DNA of 64,000 nt from Alteromonas macleodii ATCC 27126 (GTDB lineage: Bacteria > Pseudomonadota > Gammaproteobacteria > Enterobacterales > Alteromonadaceae): positions 3,472,001-3,536,000 of the forward strand of contig NC_018632.1 in assembly GCF_000172635.2 (NCBI RefSeq), in the 5' to 3' direction. A program made the translations under genes and the position numbers. Below the pieces are notes generated by a model, which saw only the letters and a program-made list of their open reading frames with translations, made no database searches and had not been told where the DNA came from. Each line of letters starts with the position of its first letter. The stretch's first letter is position 1. Shown here piece by piece: positions 18,894 through 28,266 of this stretch.

Positions 18894-20090
18894 ATGGCAA
18901 AAGATAAATCAGGATACATCATCGCGGCCGCCTTTATTGGCCCTGGAACAGTAACTACGGCAAGTCTAGCAGGTGCAAACTTTGGCTTTCACCTAGTATG
19001 GGCGCTCCTTTTCTCCATATTCGCAACCATAGTATTGCAAGACATGGCTGCGCGTTTAGGTGTGGCCAGCGGCCAAGGCCTAGCCAGTGCAATGAAAAAC
19101 ATGGCTTACAAGCCATGGCTAAAGAATCTTTTTATCGTGCTTATTGTCAGTGCTATCGGCATTGGCAACGCAGCCTATGAATCGGGCAACCTAACCGGCG
19201 CTGCAATCGGGCTAGACGCATTTATCAGTATAGGCATTGGCCCCTGGGCCAGTATTTTGGGCACGATCGCTATAGTTTTACTCTGGTCGGGCAGCTACAA
19301 GTGGATAGAGACAGTACTGGTTTATCTCGTCTTTATTATGGCTGGCGTATTTCTTATCACGCTGTTGGTAGCCAAACCTGATATCGCCGCGATGTTTAGT
19401 CAGTTAATGTCTCCGCGGCTGGACGCTGACGCCATTACCACGGTGCTGGCGCTTATTGGTACCACCATCGTGCCTTACAACTTGTTTCTTCACGCGAGCC
19501 TAGTTGCAAAATCATCGAAAGGCCAAGATAAACAAGACGCGGTCGTCGCGTGCCGAAACCAGTCTGCTAGAGCTATTAGTATGGGTGGGCTTATTACGCT
19601 TATCGTAATGGCAACAGCAATGATGGCGTTCTTCAATCAAGCTGCCACTATGGACGCTTCAAACATGGGCGAACAGCTTAAACCGGTTTTAGGTGACAAA
19701 GCTCAGTGGTTCTTTGCACTAGGGTTATTCGCCGCAGGCTTAACCAGTGCTATCACTGCGCCGCTAGCAGCCGCTTATGCGGTAACAGGAGCTCTGGGGC
19801 TTTCTGACGATATGCAAAGCAAGAGCTTTAAAGCGGTATGGTTTATCATCATTGTAGTGGGTGTCAGCGTTGCAGCACTTGGCTTTAAGCCCCTACCCGC
19901 CATCCTGTTTGCTCAAGCGACTAATGCTCTTTTACTGCCAATTATTGCCATATTTCTATTGGTCGTTATGAATAAAAGCACCGCACTGGGGGAGTTTAGA
20001 AACACATGGAAAAGTAACCTGGCAGGCTTTCTAGTAGTGGGTACTGTGATTGGTTTAGGCCTGTATAAACTAATCGGCGTATTTAGCTAA
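18894..20090 (+). CDS. Nramp-superfamily transporter lacking the canonical metal ligands
   Basis: 398-residue LeuT-fold inner-membrane protein with about 11 helices. It aligns along its length with MntH/Nramp: AGANFGFHLVWALLFSIFATIVLQ corresponds to the TM1-TM2 region, and VPYNLFLHASLV to TM6. The ligand motifs differ. TM1 DPGN is GPGT (residues 16-19), and TM6 MPH is VPY. The Asp, Asn and Met that bind Mn2+ or Fe2+ in canonical Nramps are therefore all absent, as is the TM6 His. The substrate must be considered unknown. Weak ribosome site AAGAG nine bases upstream. The gene is followed by the TGGGGTCAGAGTA repeat element. Confidence 0.85.
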   Translation: MAKDKSGYIIAAAFIGPGTVTTASLAGANFGFHLVWALLFSIFATIVLQDMAARLGVASGQGLASAMKNMAYKPWLKNLFIVLIVSAIGIGNAAYESGNLTGAAIGLDAFISIGIGPWASILGTIAIVLLWSGSYKWIETVLVYLVFIMAGVFLITLLVAKPDIAAMFSQLMSPRLDADAITTVLALIGTTIVPYNLFLHASLVAKSSKGQDKQDAVVACRNQSARAISMGGLITLIVMATAMMAFFNQAATMDASNMGEQLKPVLGDKAQWFFALGLFAAGLTSAITAPLAAAYAVTGALGLSDDMQSKSFKAVWFIIIVVGVSVAALGFKPLPAILFAQATNALLLPIIAIFLLVVMNKSTALGEFRNTWKSNLAGFLVVGTVIGLGLYKLIGVFS

Positions 20091-20103
20091 TCTCAAAAAT
20101 GGC

Positions 20104-20307
20104 AAAAATGGGGTCAGAGTAATTTTCTCCCTTTGTATGTCATTATAGTGTGCACTCGCAGGTAACAGTGAAATTACGTGACTAACAAACTTACTGCATA
20201 TGAGAAGGGCCAAAGTAATATTTTGGCCCTTTTTAATAGAGAGCGTAGCTGCAAAAAGTACTCTGACCCCATTTTGGGGCTGAAAAAGTACTCTGACCCC
20301 AATTTTT
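20104..20307. repeat. TGGGGTCAGAGTA repeat element (one forward, two inverted copies)
   Basis: The core TGGGGTCAGAGTA followed by A/C and TTTT occurs forward at 20109-20126 and inverted at 20253-20271 and 20283-20301, the two inverted copies being only 30 bases apart. The outer copies act as terminal inverted repeats around a segment of about 125 bp that carries its own terminator-like hairpin. The last copy reaches into the stop codon of the MalY-like gene. Sequences of this kind are common around IS200-like/RAYT transposase genes in marine gammaproteobacteria (from general knowledge); no transposase is here, so this looks like a non-autonomous remnant. Confidence 0.7.
20205..20234 (+). terminator. 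Terminator-like hairpin inside the repeat element
   Basis: The perfect ten-base stem AAGGGCCAAA / TTTGGCCCTT is followed by further T residues. It could end transcription from the Nramp-like gene. Confidence 0.75.
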
Positions 20308-21481
20308 AGCTGGCGAGGCGTTGCAGAATATCCTGGAGCATCGCTTTGCTGCAGCCAAAGTTAATTCTGAAATGATCCGCCTTGTGAAAATCGATGCCTG
20401 GTGACGGGCCTACGCCTTTCTCTTCGGCCCACTGCTGGACGTTCTCTACACCTAGTCCACTGGCGTCTACCCACGCAAGGAACGTCGCATCGGCTTTGAG
20501 CATTTTAAGCCCGTCAATGCTGTTAACTGTGTTAAACACCATATCTCTGTTTTCACGCAAGTAGGTAAGTTGCTGCTGATGCCACTCATCACATTGAGTG
20601 AATGCTGCTTCTGTAGCCGCTAAGCCCAATACAGTAACCCAAGGTACGATGCCCGCTGCGGCATTGGTAAATGCCTGACGCAGTTGGCGATTAGGGATGA
20701 TGGCAAAGGACGTTCCCAAACCAGCAATATTAAATGTTTTACTGGCAGCCATTAGCGTAACGCTATTTTCAGCAAGGTTGGACTCGCGGCCCGCCGGTAT
20801 ATGCTGTTTGCCTTCTTCTAGAATAAGGTCGCAGTGGATTTCATCAGAACATAGCTTAACGTTGTTCGCGTTACAAATTTCAGCAATGCGATCTAATTCA
20901 GCTTTAGTAAGCACCGAACCTACCGGGTTCATTGGGTTACAAAGAATAAACAGCTTACATTTAGGATCAGCCGCTTCTCTTTCTAATGCTTCAAAATCTA
21001 ACGTATAGCGCGCACCTTCAACACTCGAGATAGTTTCAGAACTTGTGCCGTCGTCATTTTGCACTACCGTGCCTATATCTACCCGTTCGAGACCATTTAG
21101 TTTTGGGGCAGCCAGTAGAGGCGGATAATTAGGTGTTTGAATAAGTACTTTATCACCGGGTTCACAATAGGCTTTACACGCTACGTTAAACGCTGGCACA
21201 ACGCCTGGTGTCCACACTAGCCACTCGGGTTGAATTTCCCAATTATGCTTATCTTTAAGCCATCTCACTACAGCCTGAATGGCGCCTTCGTGATGTGCAG
21301 GCAGTATGTAACCCATGTTGCCATGCTCAACCTGACCCGAAATGGCGTCTAGAATTGGCTGCGCGCAACGAAACTCAGTATCGGCAACCCACGCAGGAAT
21401 GATGTCTTTCCCTTTGTACTTTTGCCATTTAAACGAAAACGTGTCTTTTCTGGGAGGGGTATTATCGAATAAGGCGCTCAC
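20306..21481 (-). CDS. MalY/PatB-family PLP aminotransferase / cystathionine beta-lyase
   Basis: 391-residue fold-type I PLP enzyme of the MalY/PatB subgroup, which cleaves C-S bonds of cystathionine or cysteine conjugates. N-terminal KWQKYKGKDIIPAWVADTEF is the subgroup hallmark. CNPMNPVGSVL is the aminotransferase class I/II block, LCSDEIHCDLIL carries the PLP-binding Asp, and MAASKTFNIAGLG the Schiff-base Lys. The C-terminal FRINFGCSK holds the carboxylate-binding Arg. No maltose genes are nearby, so MalY's regulatory role in E. coli need not apply. The 3' end touches the TGGGGTCAGAGTA repeat. Confidence 0.92.
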   Translation of the reverse strand: MSALFDNTPPRKDTFSFKWQKYKGKDIIPAWVADTEFRCAQPILDAISGQVEHGNMGYILPAHHEGAIQAVVRWLKDKHNWEIQPEWLVWTPGVVPAFNVACKAYCEPGDKVLIQTPNYPPLLAAPKLNGLERVDIGTVVQNDDGTSSETISSVEGARYTLDFEALEREAADPKCKLFILCNPMNPVGSVLTKAELDRIAEICNANNVKLCSDEIHCDLILEEGKQHIPAGRESNLAENSVTLMAASKTFNIAGLGTSFAIIPNRQLRQAFTNAAAGIVPWVTVLGLAATEAAFTQCDEWHQQQLTYLRENRDMVFNTVNSIDGLKMLKADATFLAWVDASGLGVENVQQWAEEKGVGPSPGIDFHKADHFRINFGCSKAMLQDILQRLAS

Positions 21482-21744
21482 ATTACATCCTGTTGCATAA
21501 AAACTTATGCCAACAGTGTAGAATTTTAGCGCCTCATAAACTAGGGGCGTGAGATGAATTAACCCGAATTTTCTATATCGAAATGTACTTTAATAGAGAT
21601 AAATTAACACGTTAAGGCCAAAGGTAAATTGCGCTTTGCTGTCCTAACCTGTTTTACGTTGTCATCGTTAACCACGAAGTAGATTTTTGGCTCGCATGCA
21701 CACCTTTAGCGTGCGATACATAAAATGAAAAACAACCTACAGGC

Positions 21745-22122
21745 TTAGCTGGCCTGCGACACCGCCTCTCTCGATTTTTGAACTAGCTCTTCCATATTGA
21801 GTGGCTTAGCAAGAAAACCGGTAACCTGAAGCTTACGCGCTTCTATCACTAACTCTTTGTTAGGGTCTGCAGTAATGAGTAAAAATGGAACGTCCAAACC
21901 CGAAGACTGGCAGGTTTTTAGAAGACTTAGTCCATCATAATCCGGCATTACTTGGTCACTGATGATCAAGCTGATAGATTCTGCGGTTTGTTGCAGCAAA
22001 AAATCCCTTGCAAATTTACTACGTGTAAATGGATACACGGTGGCGTCTAACTGCGTTTCCAACGCGTCAGTGATAAGGTCAAGCGTGATAGGATCATCTT
22101 CAACTACTGCTACAGAAAACAC
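21745..22122 (-). CDS. Stand-alone response regulator receiver protein
   Basis: 125-residue CheY-like protein with only a receiver domain. N-terminal acidic pair in VVEDDP, phospho-acceptor Asp in LIISDQVMPDYDG, conserved Thr in FLLITADPN and Lys in GFLAKPLNME are all present, so it should be phosphorylatable. There is no output domain and no adjacent kinase, so it acts by protein contact or as a phosphate shuttle. Partner unknown. Monocistronic. Confidence 0.9.
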   Translation of the reverse strand: MFSVAVVEDDPITLDLITDALETQLDATVYPFTRSKFARDFLLQQTAESISLIISDQVMPDYDGLSLLKTCQSSGLDVPFLLITADPNKELVIEARKLQVTGFLAKPLNMEELVQKSREAVSQAS

Positions 22123-22484
22123 TACCCTTCCCCTTTTTGTTAGGTCATTAGCCGTAAATATTACAACGACTTAGCTCACGTGTTAAGACGTCAGTCAATT
22201 GTACCAATCCGCATAGATAAATGCTCGCTGGGTATTGATCTATGCGGACTGATATTTTCAAGGATAGAATCTCTGAACGCTTTTGACCACTAACCTTTGG
22301 TCGATATTTAAACTTTTTCTAACGTTTTAGTGATAATGCTAGAAAGCAGCTTTTCTGATGGGAAGTGACGGTGTGTAAGTTGAGACACGATTTGAACGAT
22401 TGCAGGCCAAACTCATCGGCAAAATGGAAAAAAAATGCCAGCTGACGCTGGCATTTTCAAAATCAATGTAAGTCTTAGAAGCTA
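22123..22484. other. Gene-free interval with a hairpin repeat
   Basis: About 360 bases between the receiver gene and typA. A hairpin with the perfect arms TCCGCATAGAT (22208-22218) and ATCTATGCGGA (22238-22248) is present. The sequence at 22203-22229 matches 40279-40305 at 23 of 27 positions, so it belongs to a dispersed intergenic repeat. The rest shows no convincing gene or RNA. Confidence 0.6.
22432..22457 (-). terminator. Terminator of typA
   Basis: An eleven-base perfect stem AAAATGCCAGC / GCTGGCATTTT with a four-base loop and an A-run on the plus strand (T-run in the transcript), 28 bases after the typA stop. Confidence 0.9.
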
Positions 22485-24317
22485 TTAAGACTTAGGTGCA
22501 CGTGATGCACGCTTACGCTCGTTTTCTGTAAGAAGCTTCTTACGAATACGGATAGATTCAGGCGTTACTTCTACTAGTTCGTCGTCATCGATGAACTCAA
22601 GCGCTTGCTCAAGTGACATTCTGATAGGCGGAACAAGTGTTTGCGCTTCATCAGTTCCTGATGCACGAACGTTAGTAAGCTGCTTACCTTTAAGCGCGTT
22701 AACAGTAAGGTCGTTGTCACGGCTGTGAATACCGATAACCATACCTTCGTACACTTCAACACCGTGACCGATGAATAGGCGACCGCGTTCTTGAAGGTTA
22801 AACAGGGCGTTAGTTAGTGCTTTACCGTTTGCATTAGCGATTAGAACACCGTTCTTACGCTTACCAATGATACCGCCTTTGTACGGACCATAGTGATCGA
22901 ACGTGTGATATAGCAAGCCAGAACCCGACGTTAACGTCATGAACTCTGTTTGAAAACCAATTAGGCCACGGCTTGGAATGATAAAGTCGATACGTACACG
23001 ACCTTTACCATCTGGAGACATGTCAGTCATTTCTGCTTTACGCAGACCAAGCTGTTCCATGATTGAACCCTGGTGCTGTTCTTCACAGTCAATAGTCAAG
23101 GTTTCGTATGGTTCTTGCGTTGCGCCGTCAACTTCTTTCAGAATTACTTCTGGACGCGACACTGCAAGCTCATAACCTTCACGACGCATGTTTTCGATAA
23201 GAATACCTAGGTGAAGTTCACCACGACCAGATACGCGGAACTTGTCCGGATCAGGCATTTCTTCAACGCGCAGTGCAACGTTGTGTACTAGTTCGTCTTT
23301 AAGGCGCTCTAGAATGTTACGTGACGTTACATACTTACCTTCTTTACCTGCAAACGGCGAGGTGTTTACCTGGAACGTCATGGTTACTGTAGGCTCGTCA
23401 ACCGTAAGTGGAGGAAGTGCTTCTACAGTGTTGATGTCACAAATGGTGTCAGAGATCTTAAGTTCGCCAAGACCTGTGATTGCAATGATGTCGCCCGCGT
23501 GAGCAGATTCAACTTCGTGACGAGCAAGGCCAAGGTAGCCGTAAACTAAGCCAACTTTGCCGTTGCGCTTTTTGCCATCAGCAGTAACAACCGTTACTTG
23601 TTGGTTTGGCTTAACAGAACCACGCTTAACACGACCTACGCCGATAACACCCACGTATGAGTTGTAGTCAAGCTGAGAGATCTGCATTTGGAATGCGCCG
23701 TCGATATCTGCATCAGGAGGAGAAACCTGGTCAACGATAGTTTGGAACAATGCCGTCATATCGTCTTCTTTAGTATCTGCATCTAGTGATGCCCAACCGT
23801 TAAGTGCAGACGCATAAACAACTTGGAAATCTAGCTGTTCGTCAGTTGCACCTAGGTTGTCGAATAGGTCGAAAACTTGATCCATAACCCAGTCAGGACG
23901 CGCACCAGGCTTGTCGATTTTGTTGATAACAACAATTGGCTTAAGACCTTGAGCAAATGCCTTTTGCGTAACGAAGCGGGTTTGTGGCATCGGGCCTTCT
24001 TGCGCATCTACAAGTAGAAGTACAGAGTCAGCCATCGACATTACACGCTCTACTTCACCACCGAAGTCAGCGTGTCCTGGAGTGTCTACGATGTTGATAC
24101 GGTAGTCGTTCCAGTTAATCGCTGTATTCTTAGCTAGGATGGTAATGCCACGTTCTTTCTCGATGTCGTTCGAGTCCATTACGCGCTCTTCTTGCTCGCC
24201 TCGAGATTCAAGGGTGCCAGACTGCTGTAACAGTTTGTCTACCAGGGTGGTCTTACCGTGGTCAACGTGGGCGATGATTGCGATGTTACGCAATTTATTA
24301 ATATCAGTGGTATTCAT
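22485..24317 (-). CDS. typA: TypA/BipA translational GTPase
   Basis: 610-residue ribosome-binding GTPase of the EF-G superfamily, involved in 50S assembly and in stress and cold adaptation in enterobacteria. G1 is [18 protein letters not shown]2 contains RGITI, G3 is [17 protein letters not shown]4 is [16 protein letters not shown]. Later come domain II ([21 protein letters not shown]), the EF-G-like domains III and V ([19 protein letters not shown]), and the BipA-specific C-terminal domain ([18 protein letters not shown]). Divergent from glnA, as in many gammaproteobacteria. Confidence 0.98.
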   Translation of the reverse strand: MNTTDINKLRNIAIIAHVDHGKTTLVDKLLQQSGTLESRGEQEERVMDSNDIEKERGITILAKNTAINWNDYRINIVDTPGHADFGGEVERVMSMADSVLLLVDAQEGPMPQTRFVTQKAFAQGLKPIVVINKIDKPGARPDWVMDQVFDLFDNLGATDEQLDFQVVYASALNGWASLDADTKEDDMTALFQTIVDQVSPPDADIDGAFQMQISQLDYNSYVGVIGVGRVKRGSVKPNQQVTVVTADGKKRNGKVGLVYGYLGLARHEVESAHAGDIIAITGLGELKISDTICDINTVEALPPLTVDEPTVTMTFQVNTSPFAGKEGKYVTSRNILERLKDELVHNVALRVEEMPDPDKFRVSGRGELHLGILIENMRREGYELAVSRPEVILKEVDGATQEPYETLTIDCEEQHQGSIMEQLGLRKAEMTDMSPDGKGRVRIDFIIPSRGLIGFQTEFMTLTSGSGLLYHTFDHYGPYKGGIIGKRKNGVLIANANGKALTNALFNLQERGRLFIGHGVEVYEGMVIGIHSRDNDLTVNALKGKQLTNVRASGTDEAQTLVPPIRMSLEQALEFIDDDELVEVTPESIRIRKKLLTENERKRASRAPKS

Positions 24318-24591
24318 GCTTATATAGAGCCTGTGTAAATCAACGTCTACTTCAATTCAGTGGAAAGGAGTATGCGTTAGATTTGTTGCAAAAAAATGCA
24401 GATAGAAAAATTTGCGCGGATTGTACAGAAAAACCACGACGTTTGCGCATCTTTTTTTTGATGGAAACGAGTTTTATTGGTTTTCAAACACTTGTTCAAC
24501 AAATAACCAGCCCCGTTGCACCTAATTGATCATATTTGGTGGCTATACGCTACAAAGTAATCTAGGCTGATTGACGTACAAATGAGCATAA

Positions 24592-24629
24592 AACGCCATA
24601 TTGGTGCAACATTGCACCAATATAATGCA
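24592..24629 (+). promoter_or_regulatory. Paired NtrC-like enhancer sites upstream of glnA
   Basis: A ten-base perfect inverted repeat (ATTGGTGCAA and TTGCACCAAT, two-base spacer) at 24600-24621 carries two outward-facing NtrC-like sites: AACGCCATATTGGTGCA (24592-24608) and TGCACCAATATAATGCA (24613-24629). Each has one perfect half of the NtrC consensus TGCACC-N5-GGTGCA. They lie about 60-115 bases upstream of the sigma-54 promoter, the usual enhancer distance. Confidence 0.75.
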
Positions 24630-24691
24630 ATTTAATTCAAACGGAAGTGATAGATGCCCGTCTATGCCACAGAAATCGGTATACATATAGA

Positions 24692-24707
24692 TGGCATGAT
24701 AATCGCT
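24692..24707 (+). promoter_or_regulatory. Sigma-54 promoter of glnA
   Basis: TGGCATGATAATCGCT agrees with the -24/-12 consensus TGGCACG-N4-TTGCW at 10 of 12 defined positions, with the GG and GC pairs at the exact spacing. It is 68 bases before the glnA ATG. Together with the upstream NtrC-like sites it predicts induction on nitrogen limitation. Confidence 0.8.
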
Positions 24708-24774
24708 TTCACTTTTGCCACTGTTGGAGTGAAGCTGATCATTCCGCATTTTTACATTAAACCTGGAGGACACG

Positions 24775-26184
24775 ATGTCAGTAGAAAAGGCATTAGAGCT
24801 GATTAAAGAAAGTGAAGCGAAGTTTGTAGATTTACGTTTTACCGATACAAAGGGTAAAGAACAACACGTATCTATTCCTGCGAGCGTTGTTGATGAAGAG
24901 TTTTTCGAAGAAGGTAAAATGTTCGATGGTTCTTCAATCGCTGGCTGGAAAGGCATCAACGAATCAGACATGGTTCTTCTTCCAGACGCAACAAGCTGCG
25001 TAGTTGACCCTTTCGCTGAAGAGACACAAGTAAACATCCGTTGTGACATCGTTGAACCTTCAACAATGGAAGGTTATGAGCGTGACCCTCGTTCAGTTGC
25101 TCGTCGTGCAGAAGAATTCCTAAAATCAACTGGCATCGGTGACACATGTTTCTTCGGCCCAGAGCCAGAGTTTTTCCTTTTTGATGACGTACGCTTCCAC
25201 ACTGACATGGCGGGTTCTTTCTACAAGATTGACTCTTCTGAAGCAAAGTGGAACTCTGGCGAAGAGTTTGAAGGCGGCAACATGGCACACCGCCCTGGCG
25301 TTAAAGGCGGTTACTTCCCAGTACCACCAGTGGACTCTGCTCACGATATCCGTGCTGCAATGTGTCTAGTTATGGAAGAGATGGGCCTTGTTATCGAAGC
25401 GCACCACCACGAAGTAGCAACTGCTGGCCAAAACGAAATTGCTTGCCAATTCAATACGCTAGTTAAGAAAGCTGACGAAATTCAAGTTTACAAGTATGTT
25501 GTTCACAACGTTGCACACGCATACGGTCAAACAGCTACCTTTATGCCTAAGCCGCTTGTTGGCGATAATGGTTCTGGTATGCACTGTCACCAATCTATCT
25601 CTAAAGATGGCGTAAACATCTTTGCAGGTGACAAGTACGCAGGTCTTTCTGAGGAAGCACTTTACTACATTGGTGGTATCATCAAGCACGCGCGCGCAAT
25701 CAACGCGTTTGCTAACGCTTCTACTAACTCATACAAGCGTCTAGTTCCTGGATTCGAAGCACCGGTAATGCTTGCATACTCTGCACGTAACCGTTCTGCA
25801 TCTATTCGTATTCCTCACGTAACTAGCGATAAAGCACGTCGTATTGAAGTACGTTTCCCTGACCCAACAGCTAACCCATACCTAGCGTTCACTGCTATGC
25901 TTATGGCGGGTATCGACGGTATTAAGAACAAGATCCACCCTGGTGATTCAATGGATAAAGACTTGTACGACCTACCGCCAGAAGAAGCTGCTGAAATTCC
26001 AACAGTTGCAAGCTCGCTAGAAATGGCACTTGAAGCTCTTGATAACGACCGTGACTTCCTTAAAGCTGGTGGCGTTATGACTGACGACATGATTGATGCA
26101 TACATCGATCTTAAGTCTGAAGAAGTAACGAAACTTAACATGACTACTCACCCTGTTGAGTTCGACATGTACTACAGCGTGTAA
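24775..26184 (+). CDS. glnA: Glutamine synthetase, type I
   Basis: 469-residue dodecameric GSI that makes glutamine from glutamate, ammonia and [30 protein letters not shown] and the ATP/glutamate site block [10 protein letters not shown] are present. [21 protein letters not shown] and NRSASIRIP follow. [11 protein letters not shown] contains the Tyr that is adenylylated by GlnE in the GSI-beta subgroup. Strong ribosome site CCTGGAGGA. Codon use looks strongly biased, as expected of a highly expressed gene. Nitrogen control is predicted by the sigma-54 promoter and NtrC sites upstream. Confidence 0.99.
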   Translation: MSVEKALELIKESEAKFVDLRFTDTKGKEQHVSIPASVVDEEFFEEGKMFDGSSIAGWKGINESDMVLLPDATSCVVDPFAEETQVNIRCDIVEPSTMEGYERDPRSVARRAEEFLKSTGIGDTCFFGPEPEFFLFDDVRFHTDMAGSFYKIDSSEAKWNSGEEFEGGNMAHRPGVKGGYFPVPPVDSAHDIRAAMCLVMEEMGLVIEAHHHEVATAGQNEIACQFNTLVKKADEIQVYKYVVHNVAHAYGQTATFMPKPLVGDNGSGMHCHQSISKDGVNIFAGDKYAGLSEEALYYIGGIIKHARAINAFANASTNSYKRLVPGFEAPVMLAYSARNRSASIRIPHVTSDKARRIEVRFPDPTANPYLAFTAMLMAGIDGIKNKIHPGDSMDKDLYDLPPEEAAEIPTVASSLEMALEALDNDRDFLKAGGVMTDDMIDAYIDLKSEEVTKLNMTTHPVEFDMYYSV

Positions 26185-26210
26185 TTTCGCACTGTATAGC
26201 AATTTATACT

Positions 26211-26235
26211 AAAGCCCGCTCTGCGGGCTTTTTTT
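26211..26235 (+). terminator. Terminator of glnA
   Basis: An eight-base perfect stem AAGCCCGC / GCGGGCTT with a three-base loop is followed by TTTTT, 27 bases after the stop codon. Confidence 0.93.
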
Positions 26236-26423
26236 ATGCGTACGATTTATCTACTATGTTTTTATAGCTATGCTAATGAATACTCTTTCATGCTGTATCA
26301 ACTGCGCACAGGGCTTTGCCCGCTTGCATCTGCATACAACTAGAAAGGTTATCCATAAGCCAAACATAGCAAGCTATATGAATTAGCCAGCTAGCCAAAA
26401 CCACATTGATTAGGTAACGACAC

Positions 26424-27050
26424 GTGCACTACATGACGCGACACATTTGCTTAATTTCGCTATTACTAAGTAGCGGCAATGGCTTACTGCCTGTGCAAGC
26501 GGAAATGCTGAGCCAAGAAAGTACCCAGCAAGAAGCACAAGAAAGCGAAACCGGACAAAGCAGCAATGCAACATCAGCCGCAGCTACCTCTCCAATGACC
26601 ATATACAAGGTGGTAGGTAAAGACGGCTCTGTGACTTACACCGACAAGCCGCAGCAAAACGCAGAACCCCTAGCTTTCGATGTAAAAACGCAAAACGTAG
26701 TAACCGCGGCAAAGGTTACCCCACCTCCCCCTGCGAAGCCGGCTGCCCCCAAGCCCAACTATCGCGTAGTCATTAAGTCACCTGCACCAGAAGCGACAAT
26801 TCGCAATAACTTGGGTGAATTCACTATTTCTGCCGCACAACCTGGTGCACCCAAAGCGCCAATCTACCGATTAATCTTTGACGACGCCCCATTAGCTAGC
26901 AATAGTTCAGGCGTCTTTAAGCTTACTGGTATCCATCGTGGGGCACATACTTATAAAGTTGAACTCACGAACAATACGGGCAAGACTCTTGCATCGTCTC
27001 CATTACAAACCCTTTACCTGCATCAGGCATCGGCGTTAATTAATAACTAA
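26424..27050 (+). CDS. DUF4124-domain envelope protein
   Basis: About 208 residues. A signal peptide (HICLISLLLSSGNGLLPVQA) is followed by a Ser/Gln/Glu-rich linker and the DUF4124 motif TIYKVVGKDGSVTYTDKPQQ near residue 60, a short WW-like or glycan-associated module found in many secreted proteobacterial proteins. A Pro/Ala-rich linker and a beta-sandwich-like C-terminal domain (YRVVIKSPAPEATIRNNLGEFTIS) come next. The start is either GTG at 26424 or ATG at 26433; TAGGT favours the GTG. It sits between glnA and ntrB, an arrangement seen in related genera. Its function in nitrogen metabolism is unknown. Confidence 0.8.
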   Translation: MHYMTRHICLISLLLSSGNGLLPVQAEMLSQESTQQEAQESETGQSSNATSAAATSPMTIYKVVGKDGSVTYTDKPQQNAEPLAFDVKTQNVVTAAKVTPPPPAKPAAPKPNYRVVIKSPAPEATIRNNLGEFTISAAQPGAPKAPIYRLIFDDAPLASNSSGVFKLTGIHRGAHTYKVELTNNTGKTLASSPLQTLYLHQASALINN

Positions 27051-27147
27051 TAGCGTGCAACCACTGTTATGTATGCGCACCATAGAGGTTCAGTGAACAT
27101 TTCTTCTTGAGCTCTTTATTCGCGCAACGCATCATTGCAAGCTACAA

Positions 27148-27164
27148 TGCACAATTATGGTGCA
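27148..27164 (+). promoter_or_regulatory. NtrC operator directly before ntrB
   Basis: TGCACAATTATGGTGCA differs from the NtrC consensus TGCACCAWWWTGGTGCA at a single position. It overlaps an upstream in-frame ATG (27157) and ends one base before the ribosome site AAGGAG of ntrB. In enterobacteria NtrC represses the promoter in front of glnL-glnG; the position here fits such autoregulation. Confidence 0.8.
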
Positions 27165-27180
27165 AAGGAGACGAGCTCGG

Positions 27181-28266
27181 ATGCATTCCACCGAGTTAGA
27201 AACACAACAGCTAATCAATAGCCTAAATACCGCACTGGTAATGGTAGACAACAAACTTACGATTGTTTATGCCAACCACGCTGGTGAAGCTTTGTTTGAG
27301 ACTGGATTAAAACAACTTATTGGGCATCCACTTCAAGATTTTTTCTTGCCGGGCACAATAGAAACCACCCGACTTAAAGCTGCCATCAGAAAAGGTGAAG
27401 ATTTCACCGAAAACGAAATTAAGTTGGCTTTTCGAGATAACCGCTATGTATCTGCCGACCTAACCGTTACCAACTTGCACTTCGAAGACGGCCCACGACT
27501 GCTATTTGAAGTTAAAAAGATTGACCAGCAAAAGCGAATTTCTCGAGAAACTTTACAAAACGCGCAGCATTACGCAGCACGGGAATTGGTTCGCGGCCTT
27601 GCACACGAAATCAAAAATCCTCTTGGTGGTATTCGCGGTGCAGCACAGCTATTAGAAAAAGAGCTGATTGACGAGCATAAAGAATTTACAAGCATGATCA
27701 TTGAGCAGTCTGACCGTCTGCGAAACTTAGTTGATCGATTGCTTGGACCAAATTCACTACCTCGATTTGAAGAAAGCAACGTGCATCAAGCGCTTGAAAA
27801 AATACGCAGCTTAATGCGCTTTGACTCAGACAATCCCATTACCATAGTTCGCGACTATGACCCCAGCATTCCACCGCTTATGTTAGACCCTGACATGATT
27901 CAGCAAGCGGTGCTCAACATTGTGCGCAACAGCGTTCAGGCATTAACCGAGAGCCAAACCCCCAACCCACAAATTAGGTTAATTACGCGAATAGAGCGCC
28001 AAATGACAATTCAAACGAAGCGTCACGCGCTGGTAGCAAAAATAAAAATTATTGATAACGGCCCGGGTATTCCGGCTGAAGTAAAAGACACACTTTTCTA
28101 CCCCATGGTCACAAGCAAGCAAAATGGCTCTGGGTTGGGTTTGTCTATTTCACAGACCCTTATAAACCACCACGGCGGCAAAATAGATGTAGATAGCTAC
28201 CCTGGTCACACTGAGTTCGTAATTTACATACCAATAGATCGTAAGGAGACAGACGATGACGAATGA
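27181..28266 (+). CDS. ntrB: NtrB, nitrogen regulation sensor histidine kinase
   Basis: 361-residue cytosolic kinase/phosphatase controlling NtrC in response to PII. An N-terminal PAS domain (residues about 5-115, LNTALVMVDNKLTIVYANHA) precedes the dimerisation/His domain GLAHEIKNPLGGIRGAAQLLEKE, with the phospho-His at residue 142. The ATPase domain follows, with the N box NIVRNSVQAL, the G1 box IIDNGPGIP and the G2 box SGLGLSISQT. The ATG at 27181 follows AAGGAG by ten bases; an upstream ATG at 27157 lies inside the NtrC operator and is rejected. It overlaps ntrC by 11 bases. Confidence 0.96.
   Translation: MHSTELETQQLINSLNTALVMVDNKLTIVYANHAGEALFETGLKQLIGHPLQDFFLPGTIETTRLKAAIRKGEDFTENEIKLAFRDNRYVSADLTVTNLHFEDGPRLLFEVKKIDQQKRISRETLQNAQHYAARELVRGLAHEIKNPLGGIRGAAQLLEKELIDEHKEFTSMIIEQSDRLRNLVDRLLGPNSLPRFEESNVHQALEKIRSLMRFDSDNPITIVRDYDPSIPPLMLDPDMIQQAVLNIVRNSVQALTESQTPNPQIRLITRIERQMTIQTKRHALVAKIKIIDNGPGIPAEVKDTLFYPMVTSKQNGSGLGLSISQTLINHHGGKIDVDSYPGHTEFVIYIPIDRKETDDDE

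Noticed and set aside
20306..21481. Naming the PLP lyase malY as a maltose regulator
   Set aside because: Subgroup similarity is clear, but there are no maltose genes nearby; the regulatory role is specific to E. coli.
24318..24540. Riboswitch or small RNA between typA and the glnA enhancer
   Set aside because: No stable conserved structure or terminator-like element could be recognised by eye beyond the NtrC palindrome.
24543..25049. 168-codon open frame on the minus strand across the glnA promoter and 5' end
   Set aside because: It overlaps glnA coding sequence and the sigma-54/NtrC promoter, has unnatural composition, and mirrors the codon bias of glnA.
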